Assembly (NCBI GenBank): GCA_026388115.1
Contig: JAPLKK010000016.1
Location: 1 to 38,035 of the forward strand
Reading direction: 5' to 3'
DNA length: 38,035 nucleotides
Origin: Elusimicrobiota bacterium
GTDB lineage: Bacteria; Elusimicrobiota; Elusimicrobia; UBA1565; JACRDR01
Part shown: positions 15,842-23,333 of the stretch, piece after piece
Layout: every line of letters starts with the position of its first letter
Position numbering within the stretch: the stretch's first letter is position 1
Notes under the pieces: model-generated
Databases searched by the model: none
Seen by the model: the letters and a program-made list of their open reading frames with translations, nothing else
What the model was told of the DNA's origin: nothing
Translations under genes and position numbers: made by a program

Positions 15842-17499
15842 TGGACCGGCGAAGGCTCCTCGAGACCTCCTCGGCGGGCGTGGCGCTTGTGCTCGCCGTC
15901 GCGATGATGATCAACGTCCTCGGCCATTTCGTCCACGCGCGCCTCGATCTCAGCCAGGGGCGCGTCTATTCGATGAGCGCGGCGAGCCGCCGGGTCCTGC
16001 GCGGCCTCCCGGACCCGGTCGAGGCGCGGCTGTATTTCTCGAAAGAGCTTCCGCCCCAGGTCGCTTCCACCCGCGACTACGCGCGCGACCTGCTCGACGA
16101 GTACCGCTCGGCCGCGGGCCGCAAGATGCGGGTGAGGCTCATCGAGGTGGACTCGAGCAACAGGGAGGAGGCGATGAGAGACGGCATCGCCCCCGTCCGC
16201 TTCGACATCATCGCCCGCGACAAGTACGAGCAGCGGGACGGCTACTTCGGCCTCGTCCTGCAGTATCACGACAAGAAGGAGACTTTTCCGTTCCTCCAAG
16301 ACGTGTCCGGCCTCGAGTACGACCTGACCTCGCGGATCAAGACGATGACGCTGGCCGTCAAGCCGTCCTTGGCGTTCATCACGAGCCACCGCTCCGTGGG
16401 CCCCGGGACTCTGGACGGCGCGGTGCGCGAGAAGCTCGAGAGCCGCTACCAGCTCAAGCCGCTCGACCTGGCGGCCGTGCCCGACGACGGCATCCCTCCC
16501 GATATCCAGACCATGATGCTCATCGGTCCGCAGGAGAAGTTCTCGGAGCGCGAGCTGTGGCTATTGGACCAATACCTGGCCTCCGGCCGGTCGCTGGGCC
16601 TCGCCTTCGACGCCAAGCGGGTCGAACTCAGGAGCTTCTTCGCCACGGACAACGACACGGGCCTGACGGACTGGCTCGCCAAGCACGGCATCAAGGTCCT
16701 CTCGACGGTCGTCCTCGACCGGCAGTGCCAGCCCATCCAGGTCTCCATGTCGCAAGGCTTATTCATGATGACGAACGTGGTGCAGTATCCGCCCTTCGTC
16801 GTCGCCAGCGACCTGAGCGCCGGCAACCCGATCACCAAGGGCTTGAACTCGGTCGTCCTGCCGTTCGCCAGCCCGCTCGAGCTGGCGGTCAAGGGCGCCT
16901 CGGCCAAGGCCGAGATCCTCGTGCGCTCCACGAAATACTCCTGGGCCAAGCCCGACAAGACGGCGCCGATCATCTTGAATCCGTTCCAACTGTCAGGCCC
17001 GGGCCCCGCGGACCTCAAAGGACCCTTCGGCCTCGCCGCGGCGGTCGAGAACGACTTCGACCCCGTGCTGGCGCAGCCGAAAACGGTCAAGGCCAAGAAC
17101 GCGCTGGCGAAAGCGGCGCGCCCCGGCCGCTTGGCGGTGGTCGGCACCTCCAAGATCGTCTCGGAGTCTTTCCGAGTGCCGTCGACGAACTACGTGTTCC
17201 TGCTGAACATGATGGATTGGCTCGCGCTGGACGCCGACCTCATCGCCATCCGGAGCAAGGCCGTCGGCTTCCGGCCGCTGGCGGAGATCCCGGCGGGAGG
17301 CAAGGCCCTGGTGCGCTACGCGCTCATCTTCGTGCCGCCGATGCTCGCCGTCGGCCTGGGGCTCTTGCGCTGGCGGGCGCGCCGCAAGGCGTGCGCGCGG
17401 CGGGTGGCCGAGTTCGGCGAGCCTTCGGCGGCTCCTCCGGCCCCGGCGCCTGCCGAGCCCGACGCGCCGGAAACGGTCGGCGCGCCGCCACAGGCCTAG
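15841..17499 (+). CDS. GldG-family ABC auxiliary protein
   Basis: The start at ATG 15841 overlaps the permease stop and gives 552 residues; the ORF-track start at 15445 is shadow sequence. One N-terminal transmembrane segment (ALVLAVAMMINVLGHFVHAR) precedes a large extracytoplasmic region beginning DLSQGRVYSMS and DPVEARLYFSKELPP, the hallmark of the GldG/ABC_transp_aux family ('D.t....ysLs..t...l..l..pv.i..ffs..lP'). A C-terminal transmembrane helix (LIFVPPMLAVGLGLLRWRAR) and a Pro/Ala-rich cytoplasmic tail follow. It is thought to be the substrate-binding or periplasmic partner of the GldA/GldF pump. No substrate can be inferred. Confidence 0.88.
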   Translation: MDRRRLLETSSAGVALVLAVAMMINVLGHFVHARLDLSQGRVYSMSAASRRVLRGLPDPVEARLYFSKELPPQVASTRDYARDLLDEYRSAAGRKMRVRLIEVDSSNREEAMRDGIAPVRFDIIARDKYEQRDGYFGLVLQYHDKKETFPFLQDVSGLEYDLTSRIKTMTLAVKPSLAFITSHRSVGPGTLDGAVREKLESRYQLKPLDLAAVPDDGIPPDIQTMMLIGPQEKFSERELWLLDQYLASGRSLGLAFDAKRVELRSFFATDNDTGLTDWLAKHGIKVLSTVVLDRQCQPIQVSMSQGLFMMTNVVQYPPFVVASDLSAGNPITKGLNSVVLPFASPLELAVKGASAKAEILVRSTKYSWAKPDKTAPIILNPFQLSGPGPADLKGPFGLAAAVENDFDPVLAQPKTVKAKNALAKAARPGRLAVVGTSKIVSESFRVPSTNYVFLLNMMDWLALDADLIAIRSKAVGFRPLAEIPAGGKALVRYALIFVPPMLAVGLGLLRWRARRKACARRVAEFGEPSAAPPAPAPAEPDAPETVGAPPQA

Positions 17500-17505
17500 G
17501 GTCTC

Positions 17506-18066
17506 ATGCGCCCCGACACCCTCGCCCGGCTGGCCGCCGTCCTGGCCGTGCTCGTCGCGCTGACCCTCGCCGCGGCGCTGTGGACGCGCCCTTCCAAGCC
17601 CGCGGCCCTCGTGCCGGCAACGCTCGCCGACGACGCGGTCCGCCTGGCGCTCGATGGGCCGGCGGGCAAAGTGACGCTCGAGCGCCAAAAGTCCGGTTGG
17701 ACCATGGTCGGCTCGACCCAAGCGGCCGACGGCAGCTTGGTGCAGGATGTGCTGGGCAAGCTCTCCAAGGCGACGCTATCGGGCCCCGTGACGGAGGACC
17801 CGGAGCGCTACGGCCTCTTTGGCTTTGCCGCCTCCAGCGCGACGCGCGTCAAGATCGACTCGGCCAAGGCAGCTGCGGCGCTGGAGTTCTACGTCGGAAG
17901 GGACGGGCCGGATTACCCGAGCGCCTTCGTACGGGTCGCGGGGCAGACCGGCGTCTTCGAGCTTTCGGGCGTCTCGGCCTTCGAGCTGACGCGCGCGCCG
18001 GGAGAATGGGTCAAGAAAGAGGCCCCGCCGCCGGCCCCTCAGCCGACGCCGCGCAGGACGCGGTAG
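17506..18066 (+). CDS. DUF4340 domain protein
   Basis: This 186-residue protein has an N-terminal transmembrane helix (RLAAVLAVLVALTLAAALW). A DUF4340-type beta-rich domain follows (VRLALDGPAGKVTLERQKSGWTMV ... VQDVLGKLSKATLSGPVTEDPERYGLF ... FYVGRDGPDYPSAFVRVAGQTGVFELSG), matching the family's 'v..l.l......v.l.r...gW.l', 'd...v..ll..L..l...' and 'ygLd.p' signatures. It lies 6 bp after the gldG-like stop, the usual place for DUF4340 genes, and is shorter than many family members (300-plus residues). A proline-rich tail ends the protein. Its 3' end overlaps the convergent CmpB-like gene by 28 bp. Confidence 0.85.
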   Translation: MRPDTLARLAAVLAVLVALTLAAALWTRPSKPAALVPATLADDAVRLALDGPAGKVTLERQKSGWTMVGSTQAADGSLVQDVLGKLSKATLSGPVTEDPERYGLFGFAASSATRVKIDSAKAAAALEFYVGRDGPDYPSAFVRVAGQTGVFELSGVSAFELTRAPGEWVKKEAPPPAPQPTPRRTR

Positions 18067-18458
18067 GCCCACTCGAAGACGAGCGCCGCCGCCATCCACG
18101 CGGGGGCGAAATCGAGCCGGATGAGCCCGTGGACGTTCCAGCGCGTCTTGCGATACCCGCTTTCCCATGGGCATTCGCCGACGAGGCGCCTGAGCGCCCA
18201 CCCCGAGCCGTACTCGACGGCGTAGATAAGGATCATGTAGGCGAAGCCCCGCACAAGCATGGGATAGACCGACAGCCGGGGATAGAGGACGGCGCAGGCG
18301 GGGTAGACCAGCGCGTAGATGGGCGCCATCCAGGCGTAGCTGTAGCCGCGCAAGCGCGGGTCGCGGTTGTCGGGATAGTCCATGAAGGCGGTGAACAGCA
18401 CCTCCATGGCGATCCCTAGCGCGCAGAGCAACAGGACGCGCGTCAGCGTGACGAGCAT
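18039..18458 (-). CDS. CmpB-like putative ABC transporter permease (PF06541-type)
   Basis: The 139-residue protein contains four predicted membrane segments. The pattern YSYAWMAPIYALVYPACAVLYPRL followed by RGFAYMILIYAVEYGSGWALRRLVGECPWES and WNVHGLIRLDFAPAWMAAALVFEW closely follows the conserved core of the CmpB/'putative ABC transporter permease' family ('YsylWm.piYgl', 'R...Y...i...Ey.sG..l....g.cpWdYs', 'G.I.l.....W'). Despite the family name no ATPase partner is known or adjacent in the same orientation. It overlaps the DUF4340 gene tail-to-tail. The overlap region is coding on both strands. Confidence 0.8.
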   Translation of the reverse strand: MLVTLTRVLLLCALGIAMEVLFTAFMDYPDNRDPRLRGYSYAWMAPIYALVYPACAVLYPRLSVYPMLVRGFAYMILIYAVEYGSGWALRRLVGECPWESGYRKTRWNVHGLIRLDFAPAWMAAALVFEWAYRVLRGVG

Positions 18459-18505
18459 TGAGAGATTCTACAACAACGCGCTTGAAGGCTCGGTGCAGGG
18501 CCGGT

Positions 18506-19456
18506 CTAGAGCATGTGGTGGTAGCCCGAGGAATCGGTCCACTCACCGCGCCCATCGGGCTGGATGCTGAAGCTGACGGCACCGCTGCCGATGCGCTGGT
18601 CGTTCTTGTAGATCGTGCGGCCGTCATCGATCCAGACGACGTCGCCCGAGTATGCCGCCACCTGGTAGCGCGAAACGCCGAAGCCCAGGCGCCGGTCGTT
18701 CTTGTAGAGCTCGCGGCCCGAATCCTGCCAGACGACCGCGCCGTTATAGTCGTTGATCTGGAAAGACTGGGCGCCGCTGCCGATCCGGTCGGCGTTGCGG
18801 TACATCGTCCCGCCCTGGTCCCTCCATGCGACGTCGCCGGTGAAGCGGGCGAGCTTGAAGGAGGAGACGTAAGTGCCGAGGCGCTCGTCGTTCTTGAACA
18901 GGTAGTTGCTCGTGTCCTGCCAGACGATGTCCCCCGTCCAGTCGGACTGCTCGAAGCGAGCCGCGTAGGTGCCGAGACGCTGATCGTTCTTGTACATCGT
19001 GCCGCTGGTATCCTTCCAGGCCACGTCGCCGGTGCGCAGGGCGATCGTGTATTGCGACGCGTAGTTGCCCAGACGGCGGTCGTTCTTGTAGATCTCGCCG
19101 CTGGTGTCGATCCACGCCACGTCGCCCGTGCAGGAGGAGCGGAAATCGCGCGCGTAGTTGCCCAGCCGCTGATTGTCCTTGTAGATGGAGCCGCTCTGGT
19201 CGATCCAGACGACGGGCTGGGTGCAGAAGGGCTGGCCGGGGTAAGGCGGCGCGGGGTATGGGTAGCCGGCCGGCTGGAACCGCGCGGCCGCCAGCGCGCG
19301 CGCTCGATGCTCGTCATGGAGCGCGAGCCGGAGGGCGGGGACGCCTTGCGCTTCTAGAAAGGCTTGTGTCGCTCCGGCGGCCGCCGTTTCGGCGGACGGC
19401 GCGGCGAACGCGCGCAGCGGGATCAAGACGAGCGCGGCTAGGAACAGTCGGGCCAT
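18506..19456 (-). CDS. Secreted protein with seven tandem 31-33 residue W-D-G-Y-K-N-D repeats
   Basis: The ATG at 19454-19456 has AGAGGTG six bases upstream and gives 316 residues with a signal peptide (MARLFLAALVLIPLRAFA). A short helical region and a Pro/Tyr-rich linker lead to about residue 82, where seven repeats begin: [VI]xWxDxSGxxYKNDxRLGxYxxxFxxxxxTGD, ending with a partial eighth unit (EWTDSSGYHHML). The strict W, D, G, Y, N-D and G positions resemble beta-rich repeat folds such as propellers or WG-type repeats; the unit is short for a typical propeller blade (40-plus residues), so the fold is open. No catalytic motif is visible; ligand or surface binding is a guess. Confidence 0.75.
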   Translation of the reverse strand: MARLFLAALVLIPLRAFAAPSAETAAAGATQAFLEAQGVPALRLALHDEHRARALAAARFQPAGYPYPAPPYPGQPFCTQPVVWIDQSGSIYKDNQRLGNYARDFRSSCTGDVAWIDTSGEIYKNDRRLGNYASQYTIALRTGDVAWKDTSGTMYKNDQRLGTYAARFEQSDWTGDIVWQDTSNYLFKNDERLGTYVSSFKLARFTGDVAWRDQGGTMYRNADRIGSGAQSFQINDYNGAVVWQDSGRELYKNDRRLGFGVSRYQVAAYSGDVVWIDDGRTIYKNDQRIGSGAVSFSIQPDGRGEWTDSSGYHHML

Positions 19457-19557
19457 GGCATGCACCTCTGAAGATAAGAGTTTACGGGCCCGGGGGACCG
19501 GTTGCCCGTGTCGGAAGCCTCACCCGGAGATGGGTCGCAGGTCCCAGATTGTTGTCT

Positions 19558-19578
19558 GCCCCGAGCTTGTCGAAGGGC
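19558..19578. repeat. CCTTCGACAAGCTC-type dispersed palindromic repeat
   Basis: GCCCCGAGCTTGTCGAAGGGC (minus strand GCCCTTCGACAAGCTCGGGGC) is the motif seen as an intergenic repeat in many high-GC bacterial genomes, and usually betrays itself as PELVEG or LSKG in shadow translations, as it does here. It can fold into a short hairpin. It lies in the 157-bp gap between the EamA gene end and the tandem-repeat protein start; nothing else is evident in that gap. Confidence 0.6.
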
Positions 19579-19613
19579 TTAGCAGGGAAACAGGGCCGCC
19601 TGAAGCGCCGTCC

Positions 19614-20516
19614 TCACGCGTCCGCCTCGGCCGCCAAGCGCGCTCCCCGGCAGGCCGCGACCTGGGCCTTGGACGAGAGCCCCGAGACCGCCATCGCCAA
19701 GACGATGAGCGCCCCGCCGGCCGCGCTGAGAGCCTTAAAGGGCTCGCCGCCCAGGGTCCAGGCGAAGAGCGCGGCGAACACCGGCTCGGTCGAGAATGTC
19801 AGAGACACAAGCATAGGCTCCACGCAACGCTGGGCCGCCATCTGGATGAAGAATGCGGAAAGGGTAGGGACCAACACGAGGAAAGCGATCACCCCCGCCG
19901 TCTTGCCGTCGGCGACCCCCAAAGGACATTTCATCGCCCCCGCCATCAATAAGCAAGCCGCGCCCGTCATCCAGAATTGGTGGAAGGCCAGGGCGACAAG
20001 GTCGCGGCCGGCCCGGACGCAGCGGTCGGTGTAGAGCAGATGAGCCGCGTAGGCCAAGGCGGAGGCGAGGGTGACCGCATCGCCGCGGTTGATGCCGCGC
20101 GGCCCGCCGGTCAACAGCCACAGGCCCGCCACCGCGAGCGCGACGGCCAGGCCTTCGGACGGAGCGGGAGCCTGTCGGCGAGCGATGTATAGGAGGGCGG
20201 GCACGAAAACGACGAAGAGCCCCGTGATGAATCCGGAATTGGAGGCCGTCGTCCACGCCAAACCCGCCGTCTGCGTGACATAAAGGAGAGACAGCAGCGC
20301 CGCCAATACGGCCCCGTCCTTGAGCGGGCCGGACGCGAGGGGGGCTCCCCGAACGCGCAATGCGTGCACGGGGCCCAGAAGGATCGCGCAGAGGCCGAAC
20401 CGGTAGCCGACCAGCACGACGGGGTGGACGCCGTGGAGCGCGTCCTTGATCAGGTAGAAGGTCGCGCCCCAAACGGCCGCGCAGTAGAGGAGGCCGAGCT
20501 GCCACCCTGCGGTCAT
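19614..20516 (-). CDS. EamA/DMT family transporter
   Basis: The 300-residue protein has ten predicted transmembrane helices arranged as two EamA repeats. The first starts LLYCAAVWGATFYLIKDALHGVHPVVLVGYRFGLCAILL, with the conserved W-G-x-x-F and 'p..l...R' features. The second ends TFSTEPVFAALFAWTLGGEPFKALSAAGGALIVLAMAVS, the characteristic 'l.Pv.a.l.g...lgE.l......G..lI..G' closing motif. Members export amino acids, metabolites or nucleotide sugars across the inner membrane; the substrate here is unknown. The gene stands alone, with the terminator of the next upstream gene just beyond its start. Confidence 0.9.
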   Translation of the reverse strand: MTAGWQLGLLYCAAVWGATFYLIKDALHGVHPVVLVGYRFGLCAILLGPVHALRVRGAPLASGPLKDGAVLAALLSLLYVTQTAGLAWTTASNSGFITGLFVVFVPALLYIARRQAPAPSEGLAVALAVAGLWLLTGGPRGINRGDAVTLASALAYAAHLLYTDRCVRAGRDLVALAFHQFWMTGAACLLMAGAMKCPLGVADGKTAGVIAFLVLVPTLSAFFIQMAAQRCVEPMLVSLTFSTEPVFAALFAWTLGGEPFKALSAAGGALIVLAMAVSGLSSKAQVAACRGARLAAEADA

Positions 20517-20524
20517 CCGGTCAT

Positions 20525-20566
20525 GTTAAAAAATAAGCCGGCCCCCCGCTAATGCAGGGGGCCGGC
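20525..20566 (-). terminator. Intrinsic terminator of the lysine-rich secreted protein gene
   Basis: A perfect 10-bp stem (GCCGGCCCCC at 20537-20546 and GGGGGCCGGC at 20557-20566) with a 10-base loop is followed on the minus strand by TTATTTTTTAAC. It lies directly downstream of the 20584-20811 gene stop and before the EamA start, so the two genes are separate transcripts. Confidence 0.9.
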
Positions 20567-20583
20567 ACGGTGCGAAGGACGAT

Positions 20584-20811
20584 TTACTTCGCCGGAGTCG
20601 CCGGGGCGGCCTCTGGGGCCTTCTCGGTCTTCTCGGCCTTCTTCGCCTTCTTGGCCTTCTTCGCCTTCTTGGCCTTCTTCTCGACCTTCTTGTCGGTCTT
20701 CGTATCCGCGGCGCGCGCGGCCGGCTGCGCCGGCGTCGCCGCCGGGGCCTGCGCGTACACCAAGGACCCGCAAATGGCAAGAAGCGCGGTGAGCATTAAC
20801 GTCTTGGACAT
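20584..20811 (-). CDS. Small secreted lysine-rich protein with AKK repeats
   Basis: The 75-residue product has a signal peptide (MSKTLMLTALLAICGSLVYA), an Ala/Pro linker (QAPAATPAQPAARAA), and then a run of K-K-A units (KKAKKAKKAKKAKKAEK) and an Ala/Pro tail. A CGGAGG ribosome site is six bases before the ATG, a strong terminator follows the stop, and an ECF-type promoter lies about 50 bp upstream, so this is a complete, monocistronic and probably stress-induced unit. Histone-H1-like composition suggests binding to polyanions (cell-wall polymers, LPS or extracellular DNA), but no function is established. The underlying triplet repeat may vary in copy number. Confidence 0.75.
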   Translation of the reverse strand: MSKTLMLTALLAICGSLVYAQAPAATPAQPAARAADTKTDKKVEKKAKKAKKAKKAKKAEKTEKAPEAAPATPAK

Positions 20812-20860
20812 GTGTGACCTCCGATACTTAAGTATGGGGGCCCATGGACCCCCCCTACTT

Positions 20861-20890
20861 ACTAGTACGAATGAGCGGCAAAAAAGTTCC
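20861..20890 (-). promoter_or_regulatory. ECF-sigma-type promoter, copy 1
   Basis: On the minus strand GGAACTT (20884-20890) is followed after 16 bases by TACTAG within CTCATTCGTACTAGT. The GGAAC -35 box is the hallmark of RpoE/EcfG-like sigma factors. The same -35 and the 15-base block CTCATTCGTACTAGT recur at 25157-25187 with nearly the same spacing. Transcription would begin about 45-50 bases before the lysine-rich secreted protein gene; the leader contains the palindrome ATACTTAAGTAT. Confidence 0.65.
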
Positions 20891-20940
20891 CTTCGCCAAC
20901 CTGTTTTTTGGCCTTGGTTCTCTCTTTCCGCAGGATTATG

Positions 20941-21113
20941 TTAACAAAATCTTAACAGCCGTGAAATAAAGATTTTACAGCCTGGAGCTAGACTTTAGGT
21001 AGCAGGACAACAGCTAGGCGCTCCCAGTACGGCAACTGATAGACATCCCAGCCCGCTCGGCTCGACGCGCTTCTCTCGGCGTGAGGCGCGTCTAGCCGGG
21101 CGGGCTGACTTTT
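20941..21113 (+). ncRNA. Candidate plus-strand small RNA with Pho-box-like promoter and hairpin terminator
   Basis: In the 300-bp gap between two minus-strand genes, an AT-rich segment carries the direct repeat GTTAACA-AAAT-CTTAACA (20940-20957), which has the 7-4-7 architecture of PhoB boxes, followed by TAAAGAT (20967-20973) at -10-like distance. About 75 bases later a 21-bp stem (21050-21070 with 21086-21106, two mismatches, 15-base loop) is followed by GACTTTT. No ORF of useful length is present. A transcript of about 130-140 nt is predicted. The hairpin's T-run is on the plus strand only, which argues against it being just the msrC terminator. Entirely inferred. Confidence 0.4.
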
Positions 21114-21636
21114 AGGCGTCCGCCTTGGGCCCGGCCGAGCCCTCCAGCACCCTCACGATGCGCTCGAGCCAGCGCTGGTCCACCTCGTCGAAGGCGGCCG
21201 GGGCGTACGAATCCACGTCGAGGACGGCGAACGGCTTGCCGTCGGGCCCGAAGACGGGAACGGCGATCTCGGAACGGTTCTTCGGGTCGCACTCGATGTG
21301 CGCCTCGCCCAGCGCTTGGACGTCCGGCACGATCTGCGTGGCCGCCATGCCCAACGCCCGGCCGCAGACCCCGTGCGACGCGATAGGGGAACAGGCGGGC
21401 TTGTCGCGGCAGGCCCCCAGGACCAAGTCCCCCCCGGACGGGCCGGGCAGATAGAAGCCGCACCACGAATAGGCCCCCCCGCCGAAGGCCTCCCAGAGCA
21501 GGTCCACGATCTGCTGCATCAGCCTGACCCTGTCGACGACGCGCCTTTTCCAGCGGTTTTCCACCGCCTGCAGGACTTTTTCGTAGCCGTGGCGGCGGGG
21601 CCGGTCGGGGGGCACGTTCGGGTTAGGTTCGTTCAT
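21112..21636 (-). CDS. msrC: Free methionine-(R)-sulfoxide reductase (GAF domain, fRMsr)
   Basis: This 174-residue protein consists of one GAF domain with the fRMsr signature: SWCGFYL, LVLGACRDKPACSPI, HGVCGRA, IVPDVQ, HIECDPKNRSEIAVPV and AVLDVDSYAPAAFDEVDQ. The three catalytic cysteines of the Escherichia coli/yeast enzymes (in KPAC, GVCG and HIxCD) are all present, so it should reduce free methionine-R-sulfoxide using thioredoxin in the cytoplasm. The N-terminal 35 residues are an unrelated basic extension. Its ATG overlaps the rlmN stop (ATGA), implying translational coupling with rlmN, another enzyme with oxidation-sensitive cysteines. Confidence 0.88.
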   Translation of the reverse strand: MNEPNPNVPPDRPRRHGYEKVLQAVENRWKRRVVDRVRLMQQIVDLLWEAFGGGAYSWCGFYLPGPSGGDLVLGACRDKPACSPIASHGVCGRALGMAATQIVPDVQALGEAHIECDPKNRSEIAVPVFGPDGKPFAVLDVDSYAPAAFDEVDQRWLERIVRVLEGSAGPKADA

Positions 21637-22658
21637 TGGATCAGCTGTCCGCAGGCTCCTTGTATGTCCTGGCCGAGGTTCTTGCGTATCGTGACCGACA
21701 AGCCGGCCTTCTCCAACTCGGCTTTGAAGGCTCGCGCCTGGGCCGCGGCGGGCGCGGCGTGGGATGTCCGCGTCGGGTTCCAGGCGATGAGGTTGACGTG
21801 GAACCGATGGACAGGGCCGGTCTTGCGGACAAAAGCCGCCAGCTCGCCCGCGTGCCCCGGCGTGTCGTTCTCTCCGGCCAACAGCACGTATTCCAAGAAG
21901 ACCCGCCGGTTCGTCTTGGCCAGATAGACCCGCAGGCTCTCCGCGAGGCGCGCCAGCGGATAGACCTTATTGACGGGGACGAGCTTGGAGCGAAGCCGGT
22001 CGTTGGCCGCGTGCAGCGACAGGGCGAGGCTCACCTGCGGGAAATCCGTCGCGAAGCGCTCGATGCCGGGCGCCAGGCCCGCGGTCGAGACGGCGATGTG
22101 CCGCTGGGCCAAGCCGAGCCGCACGGGGTCGGTCAGCTGGCGGATGCTCTCGGCCGCGATCTCATAGCAATGAAAAGGCTCTCCCATGCCCATAAAGACC
22201 ACGTTCGTCACTCGGCCGGGCATGTTCTCGCGCTTGAGATGCTGGACCCAGAACAGCACCTGGTCCACGATCTCCTCGGGGGTCAGGCTCCGTTTGAGCC
22301 CCATCAGCCCCGTGGCGCAGAAGGTGCAGCCGACGGCGCAGCCGGCCTGGCAGGAGATGCACGTCGTCCAGTCCGGTCCTGGCTTGGGCTTAAGCAGCAC
22401 CGTCTCGATCGCCAGGCCGTCGGCCAAGGCGAGCGCCGCTTTGCGCGAGCGGCCGTCTTTAGAAACGAGGAGCCGCCGCTCCGTCAAGGAAAGGATCGGA
22501 GCCTGGGGGGCCAGGGCCTCGCGCAAGGGCGCGGGCAGGACCTTGATCTCGGCGTAGGAGGCGGCGCCGCGCTTGTAGACGGCCTCCAGGATCTGGCCGA
22601 GCCGGTAGCCCGGCTCTCCGCGCGAGCTCAGGGCGTGTGCGAGCTTCAAGGGATCCAC
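21633..22658 (-). CDS. rlmN: Dual-specificity 23S rRNA (A2503-C2) / tRNA (A37-C2) methyltransferase RlmN
   Basis: The start is taken as GTG 22656-22658, overlapping the mgtC-like stop by one base (TAGTG) and giving 341 residues, near the family length; the ORF-track N-terminus is mgtC shadow. The radical-SAM cluster motif C-x3-C-x2-C (CAVGCTFC, residues about 107-114), the VVFMGMGEP SAM-binding segment, SLHAANDRLRSKLVPVN and the C-terminal methyl-carrying cysteine in IQGACGQL are all present. It methylates A2503 of 23S rRNA and A37 of certain tRNAs. It is the middle gene of an mgtC-rlmN-msrC operon. Confidence 0.93.
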   Translation of the reverse strand: MDPLKLAHALSSRGEPGYRLGQILEAVYKRGAASYAEIKVLPAPLREALAPQAPILSLTERRLLVSKDGRSRKAALALADGLAIETVLLKPKPGPDWTTCISCQAGCAVGCTFCATGLMGLKRSLTPEEIVDQVLFWVQHLKRENMPGRVTNVVFMGMGEPFHCYEIAAESIRQLTDPVRLGLAQRHIAVSTAGLAPGIERFATDFPQVSLALSLHAANDRLRSKLVPVNKVYPLARLAESLRVYLAKTNRRVFLEYVLLAGENDTPGHAGELAAFVRKTGPVHRFHVNLIAWNPTRTSHAAPAAAQARAFKAELEKAGLSVTIRKNLGQDIQGACGQLIQ

Positions 22659-23308
22659 TAGTAGGTGACTTCCATCACCCGGTCGGACTGGAGCAGTTGG
22701 TGGGCGACGGCCGCTTGGCGGTCCGTGGGCCCGGTGGTGTCCCACTCGCTGTGATACAGCTTGCCGCGCTTCATCACCTTCTGATGCATCACGACCACGC
22801 CGTTGGAGCGCAGGATCCTCTCGATCGCATGGATGGCCCCGTCGTCGGGGCTGGACACGACGCGGAAAACGTAGCGCCGGCGCATACGATCGATCAGCTC
22901 GTCCATGCGCGCCAAGAGCACCTGGACGATGAGCGTCGCCGCCGTAGCCACCCCCGCCAGCGCGAAGTGTCCGAGGCCGACCGCCATGCCGATGGCGGCG
23001 ACGACCCAGATGGTGGCCGCCGTCGTCAGCCCGACCACGTGCTCCCCTTCGCGCAGGATCGCCCCGGCGCCCAAGAATCCGATGCCGGTGACGATCTGCG
23101 CGGCGATGTGCGCGTCTGACACGCCCCCGGCCCCGGGCCACGCCTTCGAGAGCATGGTGAAAAGCGCCGAGCCGAGGCAGATCAGCACGTTGGTGCGCAA
23201 GCCGGCGGGCTTGTCGCTGATCTCGCGCTCCAGCCCGATGAGCGTGCCGAGCGCGAAGGCGAGCAGGAGGCGCCCCATCTCGCTGTGCAACGTCTGCAGG
23301 GCTTCCAT
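22658..23308 (-). CDS. MgtC/SapB family membrane protein
   Basis: The 216-residue protein begins with the MgtC core: RLLLAFALGTLIGLEREISDKPAGLRTNVLICLGSALFTML, with the conserved G-x-E-R and K-x-A-G-L-R-T motifs. AAQIVTGIGFLGAGAILREG and VVGLTTAATIWVVAAIGMAVGLG then give four to five membrane helices. The C-terminal 75 residues form a soluble ACT-like domain, as in Mycobacterium MgtC and YhiD relatives. MgtC proteins modulate magnesium or phosphate homeostasis and inhibit F-ATPase in some pathogens. Here it heads the rlmN-msrC operon, an unusual pairing that gives no clear functional hint. Confidence 0.9.
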   Translation of the reverse strand: MEALQTLHSEMGRLLLAFALGTLIGLEREISDKPAGLRTNVLICLGSALFTMLSKAWPGAGGVSDAHIAAQIVTGIGFLGAGAILREGEHVVGLTTAATIWVVAAIGMAVGLGHFALAGVATAATLIVQVLLARMDELIDRMRRRYVFRVVSSPDDGAIHAIERILRSNGVVVMHQKVMKRGKLYHSEWDTTGPTDRQAAVAHQLLQSDRVMEVTY

Positions 23309-23333
23309 CAGCTAACGGATTCGGGACTCCGTA

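Noticed and set aside
20620-20700. Triplet-rich tract (GCCTTCTTG units) as a non-coding microsatellite.
   Set aside because: It lies in frame within a gene that has its own signal peptide, ribosome site and terminator, so it is a coding K-K-A repeat.
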